A stretch of 64,000 nucleotides of DNA from Anthocerotibacter panamensis C109 (GCF_018389385.1 NZ_CP062698.1:1-64000); one strand, 5' to 3'; numbered from the stretch's first letter, positions 54,446 to 63,524 are shown. Numbers and translations are program-made. Notes: generated from the letters alone by a model not told the origin.

Positions 54446-54751
54446 ATGTTGCACCGCAAGATATACCAGCTTTCCCAGGACGGTGGGGAGGTTTGGATGT
54501 ATTTACGAGATCAGGGAAGATGGCTGGAGCGGGCGAAAATCCTGGACATTGAGGGCGATCTCGTGACCGTGCGCTACGAAACGGAAGAAGAAGATGAGGT
54601 ATGCGCTTGGGAAGAAATGATCCGTCTGGATAGTATCGGCTCGATCACCCGTCGTCTTTCCTCGGTCCCGAAGGGGCGGATGCACGCTGGAGACCTGCTG
54701 GTCTCTGAGGATTGTCCCGAAGCGGAGCGTATGCGTCCTCAAGACTATTAA
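54446..54751 (+). CDS. DUF6679-type conserved cyanobacterial protein
   Basis: 101 residues from the ATG at 54446, preceded by AAAGGTGA; a longer frame from 54410 is less likely. MLHRKIYQLSQDGGEVWMYL then LERAKILDIEGDLVTVRYE and an acidic stretch (EEEDEVCAWEEMIRLDSIG) match a short protein conserved across cyanobacteria. The fold is predicted to be a small beta-barrel, SH3-like (inference). Function unknown. A rho-independent terminator follows. Confidence 0.8.
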   Translation: MLHRKIYQLSQDGGEVWMYLRDQGRWLERAKILDIEGDLVTVRYETEEEDEVCAWEEMIRLDSIGSITRRLSSVPKGRMHAGDLLVSEDCPEAERMRPQDY

Positions 54752-54773
54752 GTTACCGCGCTGATACTTGCAT

Positions 54774-54806
54774 AAAGGCCAGTCTCCGGGCTGGCTTTTG
54801 TCGTTT
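54774..54806 (+). terminator. Rho-independent terminator after the DUF6679-type gene
   Basis: GCCAG (54778-54782) pairs with CTGGC (54791-54795) around an 8-nt loop, with A-rich left and T-rich right flanks (TTTTGTCGTTT). It sits 22 bp past the stop codon and ends before the next signal-peptide gene. Confidence 0.75.
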
Positions 54807-54863
54807 CCCCAATTCGTACATTGGCCCCCAACTTGGGCCTTGCTAAAGGGTGTTGAGGTGAAC

Positions 54864-57098
54864 ATGCGTCCTTGTCTGGGCCTATTGCTGTTGGTGGTTC
54901 TGGGCATCTCCATGCCGGTTTGGGCAGCAAATCCAAGGTTATTAGCGCGGTTGCAGGCTTTGGATGGGGCTGTGGAAGAGGCCATTCGCAATCAGGAAAT
55001 TCCCGGAGCTGTGGTGGTAGTCGGCCATCAAGGGGAGATTATCTGGCGCAGGGCCTACGGTTACCGTGCCCTCAGGCCGCGGCTGCTACCTATGACCCCC
55101 GATACTGTTTTTGATATTGCTTCTTTGACTAAGCCGGTGGCGACAGCTACTGCGCTCATGGTGTTGGTCGATGCGGGGAAGGTGGATCTAGAGGCTCCTG
55201 TCAGCCGTTATCTCCCAGAGTTTGCCCAGGGAGGGAAGGGCTTGATCACGGTTCGGCACCTGCTCGTCCATGGCTCCGGGCTCCGGGACACCCCCGCCAG
55301 CGACTTCAAAAACGGTCCCGCACAGGCTTTTGAGCACTTATACCGTCAGCGGGTGGGGCGGGTGGGCCAGTTCCACTACACCGATACCAACTATCTTATC
55401 CTCGGGCAACTGGTGGCACGCGTGGCGGGGATGCCGCTGGAGCGCTTGGTCCGAGACCGGGTTTTTAGACCCTTGGGGATGGACGATACCGGCTACGGTA
55501 GCCCTCCGTCCTTAAGGGTTGCACCCACCAGTCCCACAGGAGGAACGGCAGTCCACGACCCCAAAGCCCGCCTTCTGGGAGGCGTCGCGGGGAATGCAGG
55601 CGTCTATAGCACTGCTGACGATCTGGCCCACTTTTGTCAAATGCTCCTGGACCGGGGCCAGACGAAAGGGCACCTGTTTCTTAGTCCCCAGACGGTGGAG
55701 CGTATGCTCACGCCCTATATTTTCCCGGATGGGAAGCGCCGTGCCTTGGGCTGGGATATCGATACGCCCTACGCTACGGCTCCTCGAGGGACTTTTCCTC
55801 TGGGCTCCTTTGGGCACACAGGCTATACGGGTACTTCGCTGTGGATCGATCCGGGAAGTCAGAGTTTCGTCATTCTCCTCAGCAACCGAGTTCATCTATC
55901 CAATGGCGGCAATGTCAAACCTTTGCGCCAGAGGGTCGCTACGATTGTGGCTGACGCACTCTACGCTCGCAACCAGCCGGTGCTCACCGGGCTCGACACC
56001 CTAGTGGAGCAAGGCTTTGCGCCATTGGCTGGACGGCATCTCGGGCTCATCACCAACCGCACTGGCGTGAGTCGGACTGGAGCGCGCAATATCGATCTGC
56101 TACGGGCAGCCCCGGAGGTTACGCTAGTCGCGCTTTTTAGCCCCGAGCATGGTCTGGGAGCCGAGCAAGACACCAAACTCGGCGACAGCTACGATCTGCT
56201 TACCCACCTGCCCATCTACAGCCTCTACGGTACCCGCGACCGGCCCAGCCTGAGCACCTTGCAGGGAATCGACACGCTGGTCTACGACATCCAAGATATT
56301 GGCACCCGCTTTTACACCTACCTCACAACCCTGGGGTACATGCTGGAGACCTGCGCCCGTTATCACTTGACCTGTGTCGTCCTCGACCGCCCCAATCCCC
56401 TCACCGGTACCCGGATTGAAGGCATCCTCCCGGACCCTGAAAAGCTGGGCTTCACCGCCTACTATCCGCTGCCGGTGCGCTATGGCATGACCGCAGGCGA
56501 ACTCGCCAGCTTCTTCAACCACGAACGCAAACTAGGTGCAGACCTCCGGGTGATCCCGATGGCGGGGTGGCGGCGCGACCTGTGGTATGACCAGACGGGT
56601 CTGGGATGGGTCAATCCCTCCCCCAATATCCGCAACCTCACCGAAGCCCTCCTCTATCCCGGCATTGGCACGCTTGAGGCTACCAATCTCTCGGTGGGAC
56701 GGGGGACAGCTACGCCGTTTGAAGTGGTAGGAGCGCCCTGGATCGACGGTCCCCGCCTGAGTAGCCAACTCAACGCGCTGAGCCTGTCCGGTGTTCACTT
56801 CAGCCCAGTCACTTTTACCCCGAGCGCCAGTACCTATCGGGGGCAGGTCTGTCAGGGAGTGCACCTCGAAATCTCCGACCGGGAGCACTTCGAGCCCATC
56901 CGCACAGGGATTGAAATCGCGCTACAGCTACGCTCGTACCCCCAGTGGGAAGGAGCCAAATTTGATCGCTTGTTGCGCAATGCGCGCTTCCAGGAAGACT
57001 TTAAAGCGGCAGCATCCGCCCAAGTGCTCCTCGCGAAATACAGCATGGAGCTGGAAGCCTTCAAGATCCGCAGGCAGAACTACTTGCTCTATCCCTGA
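54864..57098 (+). CDS. Exported fusion: serine beta-lactamase-like hydrolase plus NamZ (DUF1343/GH171)
   Basis: 744 residues from the ATG at 54864 (GAGGTGAAC ahead). Signal peptide CLGLLLLVVLGISMPVWA. Residues about 30-365 are a class C beta-lactamase/esterase-type domain with the SLTK active site (DIASLTKPVATATALMVL), YTDTNYLILG (Tyr-x-Asn) and HTGYTGTSLWID. Residues about 375-744 are DUF1343, the NamZ exo-beta-N-acetylmuramidase family: LGLITNRTGVSRTG, LFSPEHGLGAEQDTK, YDIQDIGTRFYTYLTTLGYM, TEALLYPGIGTLEATNLSVG. In Bacillus the two activities are encoded by neighbouring genes of the MurNAc-recycling operon; here they are one protein. Likely hydrolyses peptidoglycan fragments in the periplasm. 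Confidence 0.9.
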   Translation: MRPCLGLLLLVVLGISMPVWAANPRLLARLQALDGAVEEAIRNQEIPGAVVVVGHQGEIIWRRAYGYRALRPRLLPMTPDTVFDIASLTKPVATATALMVLVDAGKVDLEAPVSRYLPEFAQGGKGLITVRHLLVHGSGLRDTPASDFKNGPAQAFEHLYRQRVGRVGQFHYTDTNYLILGQLVARVAGMPLERLVRDRVFRPLGMDDTGYGSPPSLRVAPTSPTGGTAVHDPKARLLGGVAGNAGVYSTADDLAHFCQMLLDRGQTKGHLFLSPQTVERMLTPYIFPDGKRRALGWDIDTPYATAPRGTFPLGSFGHTGYTGTSLWIDPGSQSFVILLSNRVHLSNGGNVKPLRQRVATIVADALYARNQPVLTGLDTLVEQGFAPLAGRHLGLITNRTGVSRTGARNIDLLRAAPEVTLVALFSPEHGLGAEQDTKLGDSYDLLTHLPIYSLYGTRDRPSLSTLQGIDTLVYDIQDIGTRFYTYLTTLGYMLETCARYHLTCVVLDRPNPLTGTRIEGILPDPEKLGFTAYYPLPVRYGMTAGELASFFNHERKLGADLRVIPMAGWRRDLWYDQTGLGWVNPSPNIRNLTEALLYPGIGTLEATNLSVGRGTATPFEVVGAPWIDGPRLSSQLNALSLSGVHFSPVTFTPSASTYRGQVCQGVHLEISDREHFEPIRTGIEIALQLRSYPQWEGAKFDRLLRNARFQEDFKAAASAQVLLAKYSMELEAFKIRRQNYLLYP

Positions 57099-57204
57099 GG
57101 AGCGCGCCGGGGATGTGTTTGGTAGGCTGAATGCTGGTTGGGGTCTATTTTGTTGCGTGTGATTTGGCAACGCGTCACGGTCCTTTTACCGAGGTAATGG
57201 GTCT

Positions 57205-57512
57205 AAAGCCCTGCCCTTCTAGGGCAGCTTTTTGATATACTTCGGCTGGCCATGCGCAAACGCCACGAAAGCCACTATTGGCACCTCGCCAACCACCATG
57301 CTCAGCTTCGTGCGACATACTGTGGGAAGAGAAAGACCATTGAATTTGCTTTCTTTGCAGCTTAAGCCACGCCGCTAACGGCGTGTTCTTAGGCACTCGG
57401 TCAAGAAGTCTGCTGAGGGTACTCCCTGTGAAGCAGAAACGCTCTAGAGCAATCTAGGGCATCCCATAGCCCGCCTGGAGGCATAGCCTTTAGGCTGGGG
57501 AGGATGTCAAGT
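57205..57512 (+). mobile_element. Probable IS200/IS605-family relic without transposase genes
   Basis: The left side has a 7-bp hairpin (CTGCCCT-TCT-AGGGCAG) followed by CTTTTTGATATACT, a pattern typical of left ends and tnpA promoters in cyanobacterial IS200/IS605 elements. The right side has an AGCCT-TT-AGGCT hairpin (57485-57496) followed by GGGGAGGATGTCAAG, the usual form of the TnpB-side right end that also makes the guide RNA scaffold. Between them no full TnpA or TnpB is encoded, only short frames. A deleted or miniature element is the best reading; recognition is from memory of such ends. Confidence 0.42.
57211..57233 (+). terminator. Hairpin plus T-run downstream of the hydrolase-NamZ gene
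   Basis: CTGCCCT pairs with AGGGCAG around TCT, followed by CTTTTT. It would terminate the upstream transcript, and the same structure is the putative left end of the mobile relic. No other terminator lies in the 112 bp before it. Confidence 0.6.
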
Positions 57513-57571
57513 GGAACTTCCCTGAACCGGATTGTTGATATGCTTTCGACGGTACTTAATCCCCGCCCTGC

Positions 57572-58117
57572 TCAGTGGTCAAAGAGATTACGGAAATAGC
57601 GCTCTTTAAGAGATGCTCCTGGTTCTTTATACAGTTCGAAGTTGATCACCAGCCAGCGGGGATCGCCTGTGCTAAATTCGACGGGCAGGCCATAGAGCCG
57701 ATAGCGGGCACTGTTTTCACTCGCCGGACCCCCTAGCGTCAGACGCAAGCTGTCCTCAGCACTCCAGCTCATGCGCTCCAGAGAACTGCTCAAGAGGTCT
57801 TTATAGCGGTGGGCAACCAGGATACGAGTCGCCCGGTAGCCTTGGGCATGGAGGCGGTCCAGCTCTTCGTGGATCTCGAAGCGGATGCCGTCAGCGTGGG
57901 TGTGTTGGCGGTACCAGCTATCCTGCCAGCGTCGCCAGCGGCGGGAAGACTGGAGATGGACCAGTTCTTCGGTCTGGGGATCGGCCTCAAAAGCTCCGTG
58001 GCGTTGACATAGATAGGTATCTGTTAAGGTAAGGGCCGCGATATTCTGCCGGCAGTGTGGGCAGGGGATATCTGGTCCAAAAATGGGGAAGTAATTTGAA
58101 GGTTGATACATATACAC
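57572..58117 (-). CDS. TIGR02652-type cyanobacterial protein with zinc-ribbon-like N-terminus
   Basis: 181 residues. The N-terminal CPHC (DIPCPHCRQNIAALTLTD) followed by a Cys/His (TYLCQRHGAFEADPQT) suggests a zinc knuckle. The conserved core is SRRWRRWQDSWYRQHTHADG, then GIRFEIHEELDRLHAQGYRA. These match the uncharacterised TIGR02652 family known only from cyanobacteria and so support the taxonomic call. No signal peptide. It lies 24 bp downstream of the homocysteine-biosynthesis gene on the same strand. Function unknown. Confidence 0.85.
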   Translation of the reverse strand: MYMYQPSNYFPIFGPDIPCPHCRQNIAALTLTDTYLCQRHGAFEADPQTEELVHLQSSRRWRRWQDSWYRQHTHADGIRFEIHEELDRLHAQGYRATRILVAHRYKDLLSSSLERMSWSAEDSLRLTLGGPASENSARYRLYGLPVEFSTGDPRWLVINFELYKEPGASLKERYFRNLFDH

Positions 58118-58141
58118 AGCCTATGGGTCTGCCTACCTCAA

Positions 58142-59332
58142 CTATAGTTCCCAAGGAGCGATCCCTTGCGCTGTTCGCCCCTCTTGCGACAGAAAAACCT
58201 GATCCAGGGGTAGAGGAGCAACAGCGGTATGGAGCATAAAGCGCCCTTCTTCCACCCAACCCTTAAGTTCTGCGGCGATCTCTTGTGCCCAGTACAGACT
58301 GCTTAAGGGGGCTGTGCGGACCGCCTGACCATTGATCAAGATTTTCCCGGACTTGAGTTGGGCGTAGTTGACCATGTCAAAGACCGGGCGGACGCGACGG
58401 GGGATCGCAAAATCTACCACCGGGGCAACCACTTCCTGGTCCGTGACAGCCAAATGTTGCGCCGCAGTCAGATCCAGGACGGGTAGCGCTAAACCGACCC
58501 CAACCATCAGACCCGTGCCATAGTTCTGGAGGCGGCAACCCCGGACCCAGCGGGCATCCATGGCCTTGCAGTCGCCAATCAGGGCCAAGGTGGCTGCGGG
58601 GCCGACCGGGGTACCGTTGGGCAGACGCTTTTGCAGAGGGAAGTGTTGAGTCCCCTCCCAAGCGACATAGCCGATAGCCCCCCCCAGCCAGATTCGGCTA
58701 CCCACCCCCAACAGCGATAAATAAGGGTCGTTGAGCAGAGGGGAGAAGGCCCCACCACTAGCATAGATGGCGTTACCCAGCCGTGGTTGGAGCGTCCCAA
58801 GGAAGGTATAGAGCGGACGGTCACCGCCATTGACCCCGACGATGAAATTTTGATAGAGCCCCCGGGGCATATACAAATAAAACTGATTGATCGTGTCCTT
58901 GGTGATGAGGGTGTCAAACTCCCGGAGCGGGTGGCAGTCGTTGGGGTAGCCTGTGGCCCGAAGGCGGACCTGCTCGCTGCGGATCAACTGCTCAATAACG
59001 TGTCCACCACCATAGCGCCATTCCTGGGTACTGGAGCTTTTAGCCGCTCCCAGATAAAAATCCACCGCCCCAAAGCCACAGTAGCCCTCTACGTCGTTGA
59101 GCCAAACCTGCTGCATCCTGAGGGGCGGGTCCGGGTGCCCGAGATTAAAAAAGGCACCAGCCGATTCAGCCACCTCAAAACTGCCAACCGTCACCACATC
59201 CACTCTCTGTGCTACGGACTGCAATCCCTCGCGCTGCACCTGCTGCTTGAAGGCGTGGGCGGTCAGGACGGTCACGGTGCCTTCCTGAATGCGGTTGTTG
59301 ATCTGGTCTAGCGTTCTGAGGGTCATGGGCAC
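58142..59332 (-). CDS. Homocysteine biosynthesis protein (DUF39 family)
   Basis: 396 residues. DUF39 proteins form homocysteine from aspartate semialdehyde and a sulfur source in some archaea and bacteria. Family features: LDQINNRIQEGTVTVLTAHA, WLNDVEGYCGFGAVDFYLGA with a conserved Cys, the LITKDTINQFYLYMPRG segment, and IGDCKAMDARWVRGCRLQNY with two further Cys residues. No signal peptide, so cytoplasmic. The CBS or ferredoxin extension seen in some archaeal versions is absent. First gene of a two-gene unit with the TIGR02652-type gene. Confidence 0.87.
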   Translation of the reverse strand: MPMTLRTLDQINNRIQEGTVTVLTAHAFKQQVQREGLQSVAQRVDVVTVGSFEVAESAGAFFNLGHPDPPLRMQQVWLNDVEGYCGFGAVDFYLGAAKSSSTQEWRYGGGHVIEQLIRSEQVRLRATGYPNDCHPLREFDTLITKDTINQFYLYMPRGLYQNFIVGVNGGDRPLYTFLGTLQPRLGNAIYASGGAFSPLLNDPYLSLLGVGSRIWLGGAIGYVAWEGTQHFPLQKRLPNGTPVGPAATLALIGDCKAMDARWVRGCRLQNYGTGLMVGVGLALPVLDLTAAQHLAVTDQEVVAPVVDFAIPRRVRPVFDMVNYAQLKSGKILINGQAVRTAPLSSLYWAQEIAAELKGWVEEGRFMLHTAVAPLPLDQVFLSQEGRTAQGIAPWEL

Positions 59333-59475
59333 TGGCTAAGCATCTTTTAGCCTACCCGAGATGCCCCCTATTGATGAGGCGTCCACCGGGATCAAAGAGG
59401 CAAACAAGGCCCGCTACACCCGCGCTAATCCCCCGTAAAGTCGCGTTACACTAGGGGCTGACGGTAAAAGCGGCT

Positions 59476-60837
59476 ATGGACATCCCCAAAGTTACCCTGA
59501 ATGAGGTCTGGCACGAAGTCCGGCATGAGGCCCTGACCACCTTGGGCTCGCTGCCCTTGGCGATTGTGCTCTTTTTAACCATTGCCTTAGCCAGTGTTGC
59601 CGGGACAGTGATCCCGCAACAAGAAGATATTACCTTTTACGTCCAGAGCTACCCAGATAAAGGGCAAGTAGTCTTGGGCTTCTTAACTTGGGAGCGTCTG
59701 CTTGCCTTGGGCCTCAATGATGTCTACCGGACGTGGTGGTTTATCTCTCTACTCATTCTCTTTGGCACCAGCCTCATCACCTGTTCTTTCCTGCGGCAGA
59801 TCCCAATGCTCAAGACAGCCCGCCGCTGGAAGTACTACACCGAACCGCGCCAGATTTCCCGGTTTGCCCTCTACAGCGAGTTGCCCGCTCCGGCTTTGGA
59901 GACCCTCGCGCAGGCGCTCAAGAAAAGACGCTTTCAGGTCTTTCAGCAGGGTGACACACTCTATGCCAGCCGGGGCATCCTGGGTCGCGTGGGGCCGATT
60001 CTGGTGCACGTGAGCATCATTGCCATTCTTGTCGGCGGTATTTTAGGAGCATTGGCGGGATTTAAGGGGCAGCAGAGCGCCGTTCCCGGTGATACCTTCA
60101 ACCTCAGTAAGATCAGAGGCACCGATTGGGCCAAACCTCCAGCCTGGAAAGTGCGCGTGGATGGGTTCAGGATCGGCACCCGCGACAATGGCTCGATCCG
60201 CCAGTTTTATTCGGATCTAGCCGTGATTGATGAACAGGGCAAAGAGCGCGTCCGCAAAACGATTGCGGTGAATGACCCCTTGGTCTATGACGGGGTGACT
60301 CTCTATCAGGCCAGTTGGGCGGTGGATTCGGTCCTTTTTCGGTTTGGGCCGGAGGACCCCTGGATTCGCATTCCTTTTCAGGCGCTCCAGCAAAAAATTG
60401 GCGGCCAGGATACCTGGGGGGCCTATATTCCTTTTGACCCCAAGCGTCAGATTGGCATCTTGCTCGCCGCAAGCAACCTCCAGAACGTGATGGCACTGCT
60501 CTACAGTGGAGACCGGGTGGTGGGCCAGCCCTATCGCCTACGTCCGGGGCTACCCGCTCAAGTCGGCAAGACCTCCATCCGGCTGGAAGTCAAACAGGTC
60601 ATTGGTTCTACCGGCATCCAGATTAAAAAAGATCCTGGGGTACCCCTGGTCTATGTCGGCTTTGGCTTCTTGATGATTGGGGTGTGCATGAGCTACCTGA
60701 GCCATAGCCAGCTTTGGGCGGTGCGCCAAGGGGACCGCATCTATCTGGGTGGGAAGACTAACCGGGCGCAAGTCGCCTTTGAGCGTGAATTTGCAACCCT
60801 CGTACGAAACACCACGTTGGGAGTGGGCCATGGATAA
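59476..60837 (+). CDS. ccs1: Cytochrome c biogenesis protein Ccs1 (ResB)
   Basis: System II heme-handling subunit, 453 aa. Three N-terminal helices (LPLAIVLFLTIALASVAGTV, WWFISLLILFGTSLITCSFL, GPILVHVSIIAILVGGILGA) and one C-terminal helix (VPLVYVGFGFLMIGVCMSYL) flank a large lumenal/periplasmic domain. The family signature HVS with conserved His is in ILVHVSIIAILVGG. With CcsA it delivers reduced heme to apocytochromes c. It overlaps the ccsA start by eight bases. Confidence 0.94.
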   Translation: MDIPKVTLNEVWHEVRHEALTTLGSLPLAIVLFLTIALASVAGTVIPQQEDITFYVQSYPDKGQVVLGFLTWERLLALGLNDVYRTWWFISLLILFGTSLITCSFLRQIPMLKTARRWKYYTEPRQISRFALYSELPAPALETLAQALKKRRFQVFQQGDTLYASRGILGRVGPILVHVSIIAILVGGILGALAGFKGQQSAVPGDTFNLSKIRGTDWAKPPAWKVRVDGFRIGTRDNGSIRQFYSDLAVIDEQGKERVRKTIAVNDPLVYDGVTLYQASWAVDSVLFRFGPEDPWIRIPFQALQQKIGGQDTWGAYIPFDPKRQIGILLAASNLQNVMALLYSGDRVVGQPYRLRPGLPAQVGKTSIRLEVKQVIGSTGIQIKKDPGVPLVYVGFGFLMIGVCMSYLSHSQLWAVRQGDRIYLGGKTNRAQVAFEREFATLVRNTTLGVGHG

Positions 60838-61840
60838 TCTCGTTGCGCTCCAGCGGACCCTGGACGATGTGACCTGCTATGTACTGATTGCTGCGACGCT
60901 CCTCTATTGGGTCCATGCCGTCTTCCCGAAACCTGCTTGGGTCGCAGAGGTGGGGACTGCTGCTGTGGCGATTGCTTCTCTGACGAGCGGGAGTTTGTTG
61001 GTCGCTCGCTGGATCGAGTCCGGTCATCCCTTCCCGGTCAGTAACCTCTACGAATCGCTGTTTTTTTTGTGCTGGTGCCTGACTTTTGCTCAGCTCTGCG
61101 CCGAATATCTCAGCCGCCAAAAAGTGATGGGCCTCTTCACCATGCCCTTTGCTACGGCGACCGCAGCGTTTGCCTCGTTCTATCTGCCCGCCCAACTCCA
61201 GGTGAGTGCTCCTTTAGTCCCCGCCCTCGACTCGAATTGGTTGATGCTGCACGTCAGCGTCATGGTGTTTAGCTATGGCTTCTTGCTTGCTGCCGGGGGG
61301 ACTTCAATGGCCTATCTATGGGTGACCCGTAAAGATAAACAGGTTGAACTGAAGGGTAACTCCATCGGTTCCGGGGGGATGCGCCGGGTCGAGAAAACGC
61401 CCGTGCGCTCCTCTTTTACCCCTGCTGAGGAGCCTGTGGCTGTGGGGGGACCGTCTTTGAGCAGCGCTGTAGTTTTGTCCGAGGAAATAGCTGAGACCCC
61501 GAGCCTCCAAGCGCTGACCCTAGCCGAGACCCTAGACAATGTCAGCTACCGGCTGGTGGGGCTGGGCTTTCCGCTGTTGACGGTGGGCATCATTGCTGGA
61601 GCGGTCTGGGCCAATGAAGCCTGGGGCTCCTATTGGAGTTGGGACCCCAAAGAAACCTGGGCGCTCATCACTTGGCTGGTCTTCGCTGCCTATTTACATG
61701 CCCGTCTCACTAAAGGCTGGCAGGGCAAGCGCCCTGCTTGGTTGGCGGTACTGGGCTTCAGCGCGGTCTGGGTCACCTATTTGGGTGTCAATTTCCTGGC
61801 GCAGGGCCTCCATAGCTATGGCTTCTTCCTTAAGCAATAG
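60830..61840 (+). CDS. ccsA: Cytochrome c biogenesis protein CcsA
   Basis: 336 residues from the ATG at 60830, within the end of ccs1; an upstream frame to 60749 belongs to the overlap. Eight or so membrane helices. The tryptophan-rich heme-binding motif is WANEAWGSYWSWDPKETWAL, and conserved His ligands appear in LMLHVSVMVFSYGF and FLAQGLHSYGF. A soluble insert of about 60 residues between helices (KDKQVELKGNSIGSGGMRR onward) is longer than usual. Ccs1 and CcsA form the heme export and ligation complex. Its end overlaps the next gene by 23 bases. Confidence 0.94.
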   Translation: MDNLVALQRTLDDVTCYVLIAATLLYWVHAVFPKPAWVAEVGTAAVAIASLTSGSLLVARWIESGHPFPVSNLYESLFFLCWCLTFAQLCAEYLSRQKVMGLFTMPFATATAAFASFYLPAQLQVSAPLVPALDSNWLMLHVSVMVFSYGFLLAAGGTSMAYLWVTRKDKQVELKGNSIGSGGMRRVEKTPVRSSFTPAEEPVAVGGPSLSSAVVLSEEIAETPSLQALTLAETLDNVSYRLVGLGFPLLTVGIIAGAVWANEAWGSYWSWDPKETWALITWLVFAAYLHARLTKGWQGKRPAWLAVLGFSAVWVTYLGVNFLAQGLHSYGFFLKQ

Positions 61841-62669
61841 ACACGCAGGCTCCTGGCTACGGCGCCTGCGCGAGCAGGGGTTGGTGTTTGCCATTGCGCT
61901 GGTTTTGGCCGTGGCTGTGCGTGCCTTCATCGGTGAGCCCCGTTTTATCCCCACCGGCTCGATGATCCCGACCCTGCTGGTAGATGACCGCCTGATGATT
62001 GAGAAGGTCAGCTACGACCTGCGGGACCCCCGGCGCGGCGATGTGGTGGTCTTTCGTGCCCCCCAAGACCCAGGACAGGACTATATCAAGCGGGTGGTGG
62101 GTCTGCCGGGAGACCGCTTGCGTATCTCAGCGGGGCGGTTGGTCATAGCAGGCGTGGACCTGACGCGCGAGCAATTACTGACGCGCTATTTTGAGGCCAA
62201 CCCCGCCCTCGCCCAGCTCTTTGATGCCCAAGTAGCCGCTGAAGTTCGCGAGAACTACCAACCCACCGTCTTGGTCCGGTATACGCTGCAGGGAGCTGTG
62301 ATCAGCTTGAACTACCCCAATCGCGGCGTCGTACCCCGGCAAGTACCCCGAGAAGAAATCGCTATCTTGATGGGCGTCCTCCCTGAGCAAGTGGTGGTTC
62401 AACCGGGTCGGGTCTACGTCAACGACCAACCCCTGACCGAGCCCTACACGGCTGAGGACCCCGAGTATACCTGCCCTGGAGAATGTCCGCTGCGTGCCCA
62501 CACTTGGGCACAGGAATTGGTGGTCCCTCAGGGGCAATATTTTGTTATGGGCGATAATCGAAATAACAGTAAGGACTCTCATGAGTGGGGATTTCTGCCG
62601 AAAGCTAATATCATTGGCAGAGCGTTCATTCGCTTCTGGCCCCTCCACCGCCTGGGATTTATTCGTTAA
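61818..62669 (+). CDS. lepB: Signal peptidase I (first of two)
   Basis: 283 residues from the ATG at 61818, overlapping ccsA. One membrane helix (GLVFAIALVLAVAVRAFIG) then the Ser-Lys catalytic dyad: Ser48 in FIPTGSMIPTLLVDD and Lys91 in DYIKRVVGLPGD, and the S26 end box MGDNRNNSKDSHEWG. It cleaves exported proteins at the membrane. Between box D and box E lies a long insert (about 105-190) shared with the neighbour, with a ValTyrValAsn and a CPGECPL Cys pair. Confidence 0.93.
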   Translation: MASSLSNRHAGSWLRRLREQGLVFAIALVLAVAVRAFIGEPRFIPTGSMIPTLLVDDRLMIEKVSYDLRDPRRGDVVVFRAPQDPGQDYIKRVVGLPGDRLRISAGRLVIAGVDLTREQLLTRYFEANPALAQLFDAQVAAEVRENYQPTVLVRYTLQGAVISLNYPNRGVVPRQVPREEIAILMGVLPEQVVVQPGRVYVNDQPLTEPYTAEDPEYTCPGECPLRAHTWAQELVVPQGQYFVMGDNRNNSKDSHEWGFLPKANIIGRAFIRFWPLHRLGFIR

Positions 62670-62678
62670 GGAGCAAGC

Positions 62679-63524
62679 ATGACAGCGGTTCGCAGTTGGG
62701 TAAAGAAGTATTGGGAGATCATCGAGAACGTTCTGCTCCTCCTAGCCTTTGCATTCGTATGGTTCTTCATCGCCGAGCCACGCTACATTCCTTCTGGCTC
62801 GATGATGCCGACCTTCCTGGTCAACGACCGCCTGATTGTCGATAAGGTCTCCTACCGCTTCCGCGACCCGCAACGTACAGAGATTGTCATCTTCAATATC
62901 CCCAACAAACCCCAGGACGCCTTGATCAAACGGGTCATCGGCTTACCTGGAGACCACATTCACATCGTGCAAGGGCAACTCACCGTCCAGGGTCAACCCG
63001 TCTCGCGCATCGACCTGTGGAACACCTATATGGCGACCCACCTCGATCTGTTCCAGCGCTTCCAGAAGGCGACCCAAAATGAAAAGAACCTCGACCAGTT
63101 TCCCTCGCCCGTGGTCCACTATACGCCTCAGATGGTCATGATTGGCGTGGCCTTCCCCACCCAGGAAATCGTTGAACAGCCCCTAACCCTCGCCCAAGTC
63201 GCCCAAATGCTGGGCCGCCCGGTCAGCGATTTACAATTGACCGCAGGCGGGGTCTATGTCAATGGAGAACGCCTGACGGAGCCCTACATCAACGAAGACC
63301 CGGACTATTCCTGCCCCAATGCGCTCCCGGCAGCGCTGGGCAAGCAGTGCTTCGCCACCACGGGCAAAGAATTTACCGTGCCCAAAAATGACTACTTCGT
63401 CATGGGCGACAACCGCAATAACAGCAACGACTCCCACGCCTGGGGTTTCTTGCCCCGCGAAAATATCATCGGCAAAGCTTTTGTCCGCTTCTGGCCTCCC
63501 AATCGTCTGGGTTTCCTGCCCTGA
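62679..63524 (+). CDS. lepB: Signal peptidase I (second of two)
   Basis: 281 residues, ten bases after the first copy with AAGGAG upstream. Same plan: helix NVLLLLAFAFVWFFIAEPRY, Ser41 in YIPSGSMMPTFLVND, Lys84 in ALIKRVIGLPGD, and MGDNRNNSNDSHAWG. The insert (WNTYMATHLDLFQRFQ) and the Cys pair (YSCPNALPAALGKQC) parallel the first copy. The two have clearly diverged, so they may serve different membranes, such as thylakoid-like and plasma, or different substrates (inference). Confidence 0.93.
   Translation: MTAVRSWVKKYWEIIENVLLLLAFAFVWFFIAEPRYIPSGSMMPTFLVNDRLIVDKVSYRFRDPQRTEIVIFNIPNKPQDALIKRVIGLPGDHIHIVQGQLTVQGQPVSRIDLWNTYMATHLDLFQRFQKATQNEKNLDQFPSPVVHYTPQMVMIGVAFPTQEIVEQPLTLAQVAQMLGRPVSDLQLTAGGVYVNGERLTEPYINEDPDYSCPNALPAALGKQCFATTGKEFTVPKNDYFVMGDNRNNSNDSHAWGFLPRENIIGKAFVRFWPPNRLGFLP

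Noticed and set aside
57175-57396. 73-codon minus-strand frame and a 37-codon plus-strand frame in the relic
   Set aside because: Neither shows similarity to TnpA or TnpB that I can recognise; both fall inside the putative element and are probably spurious.
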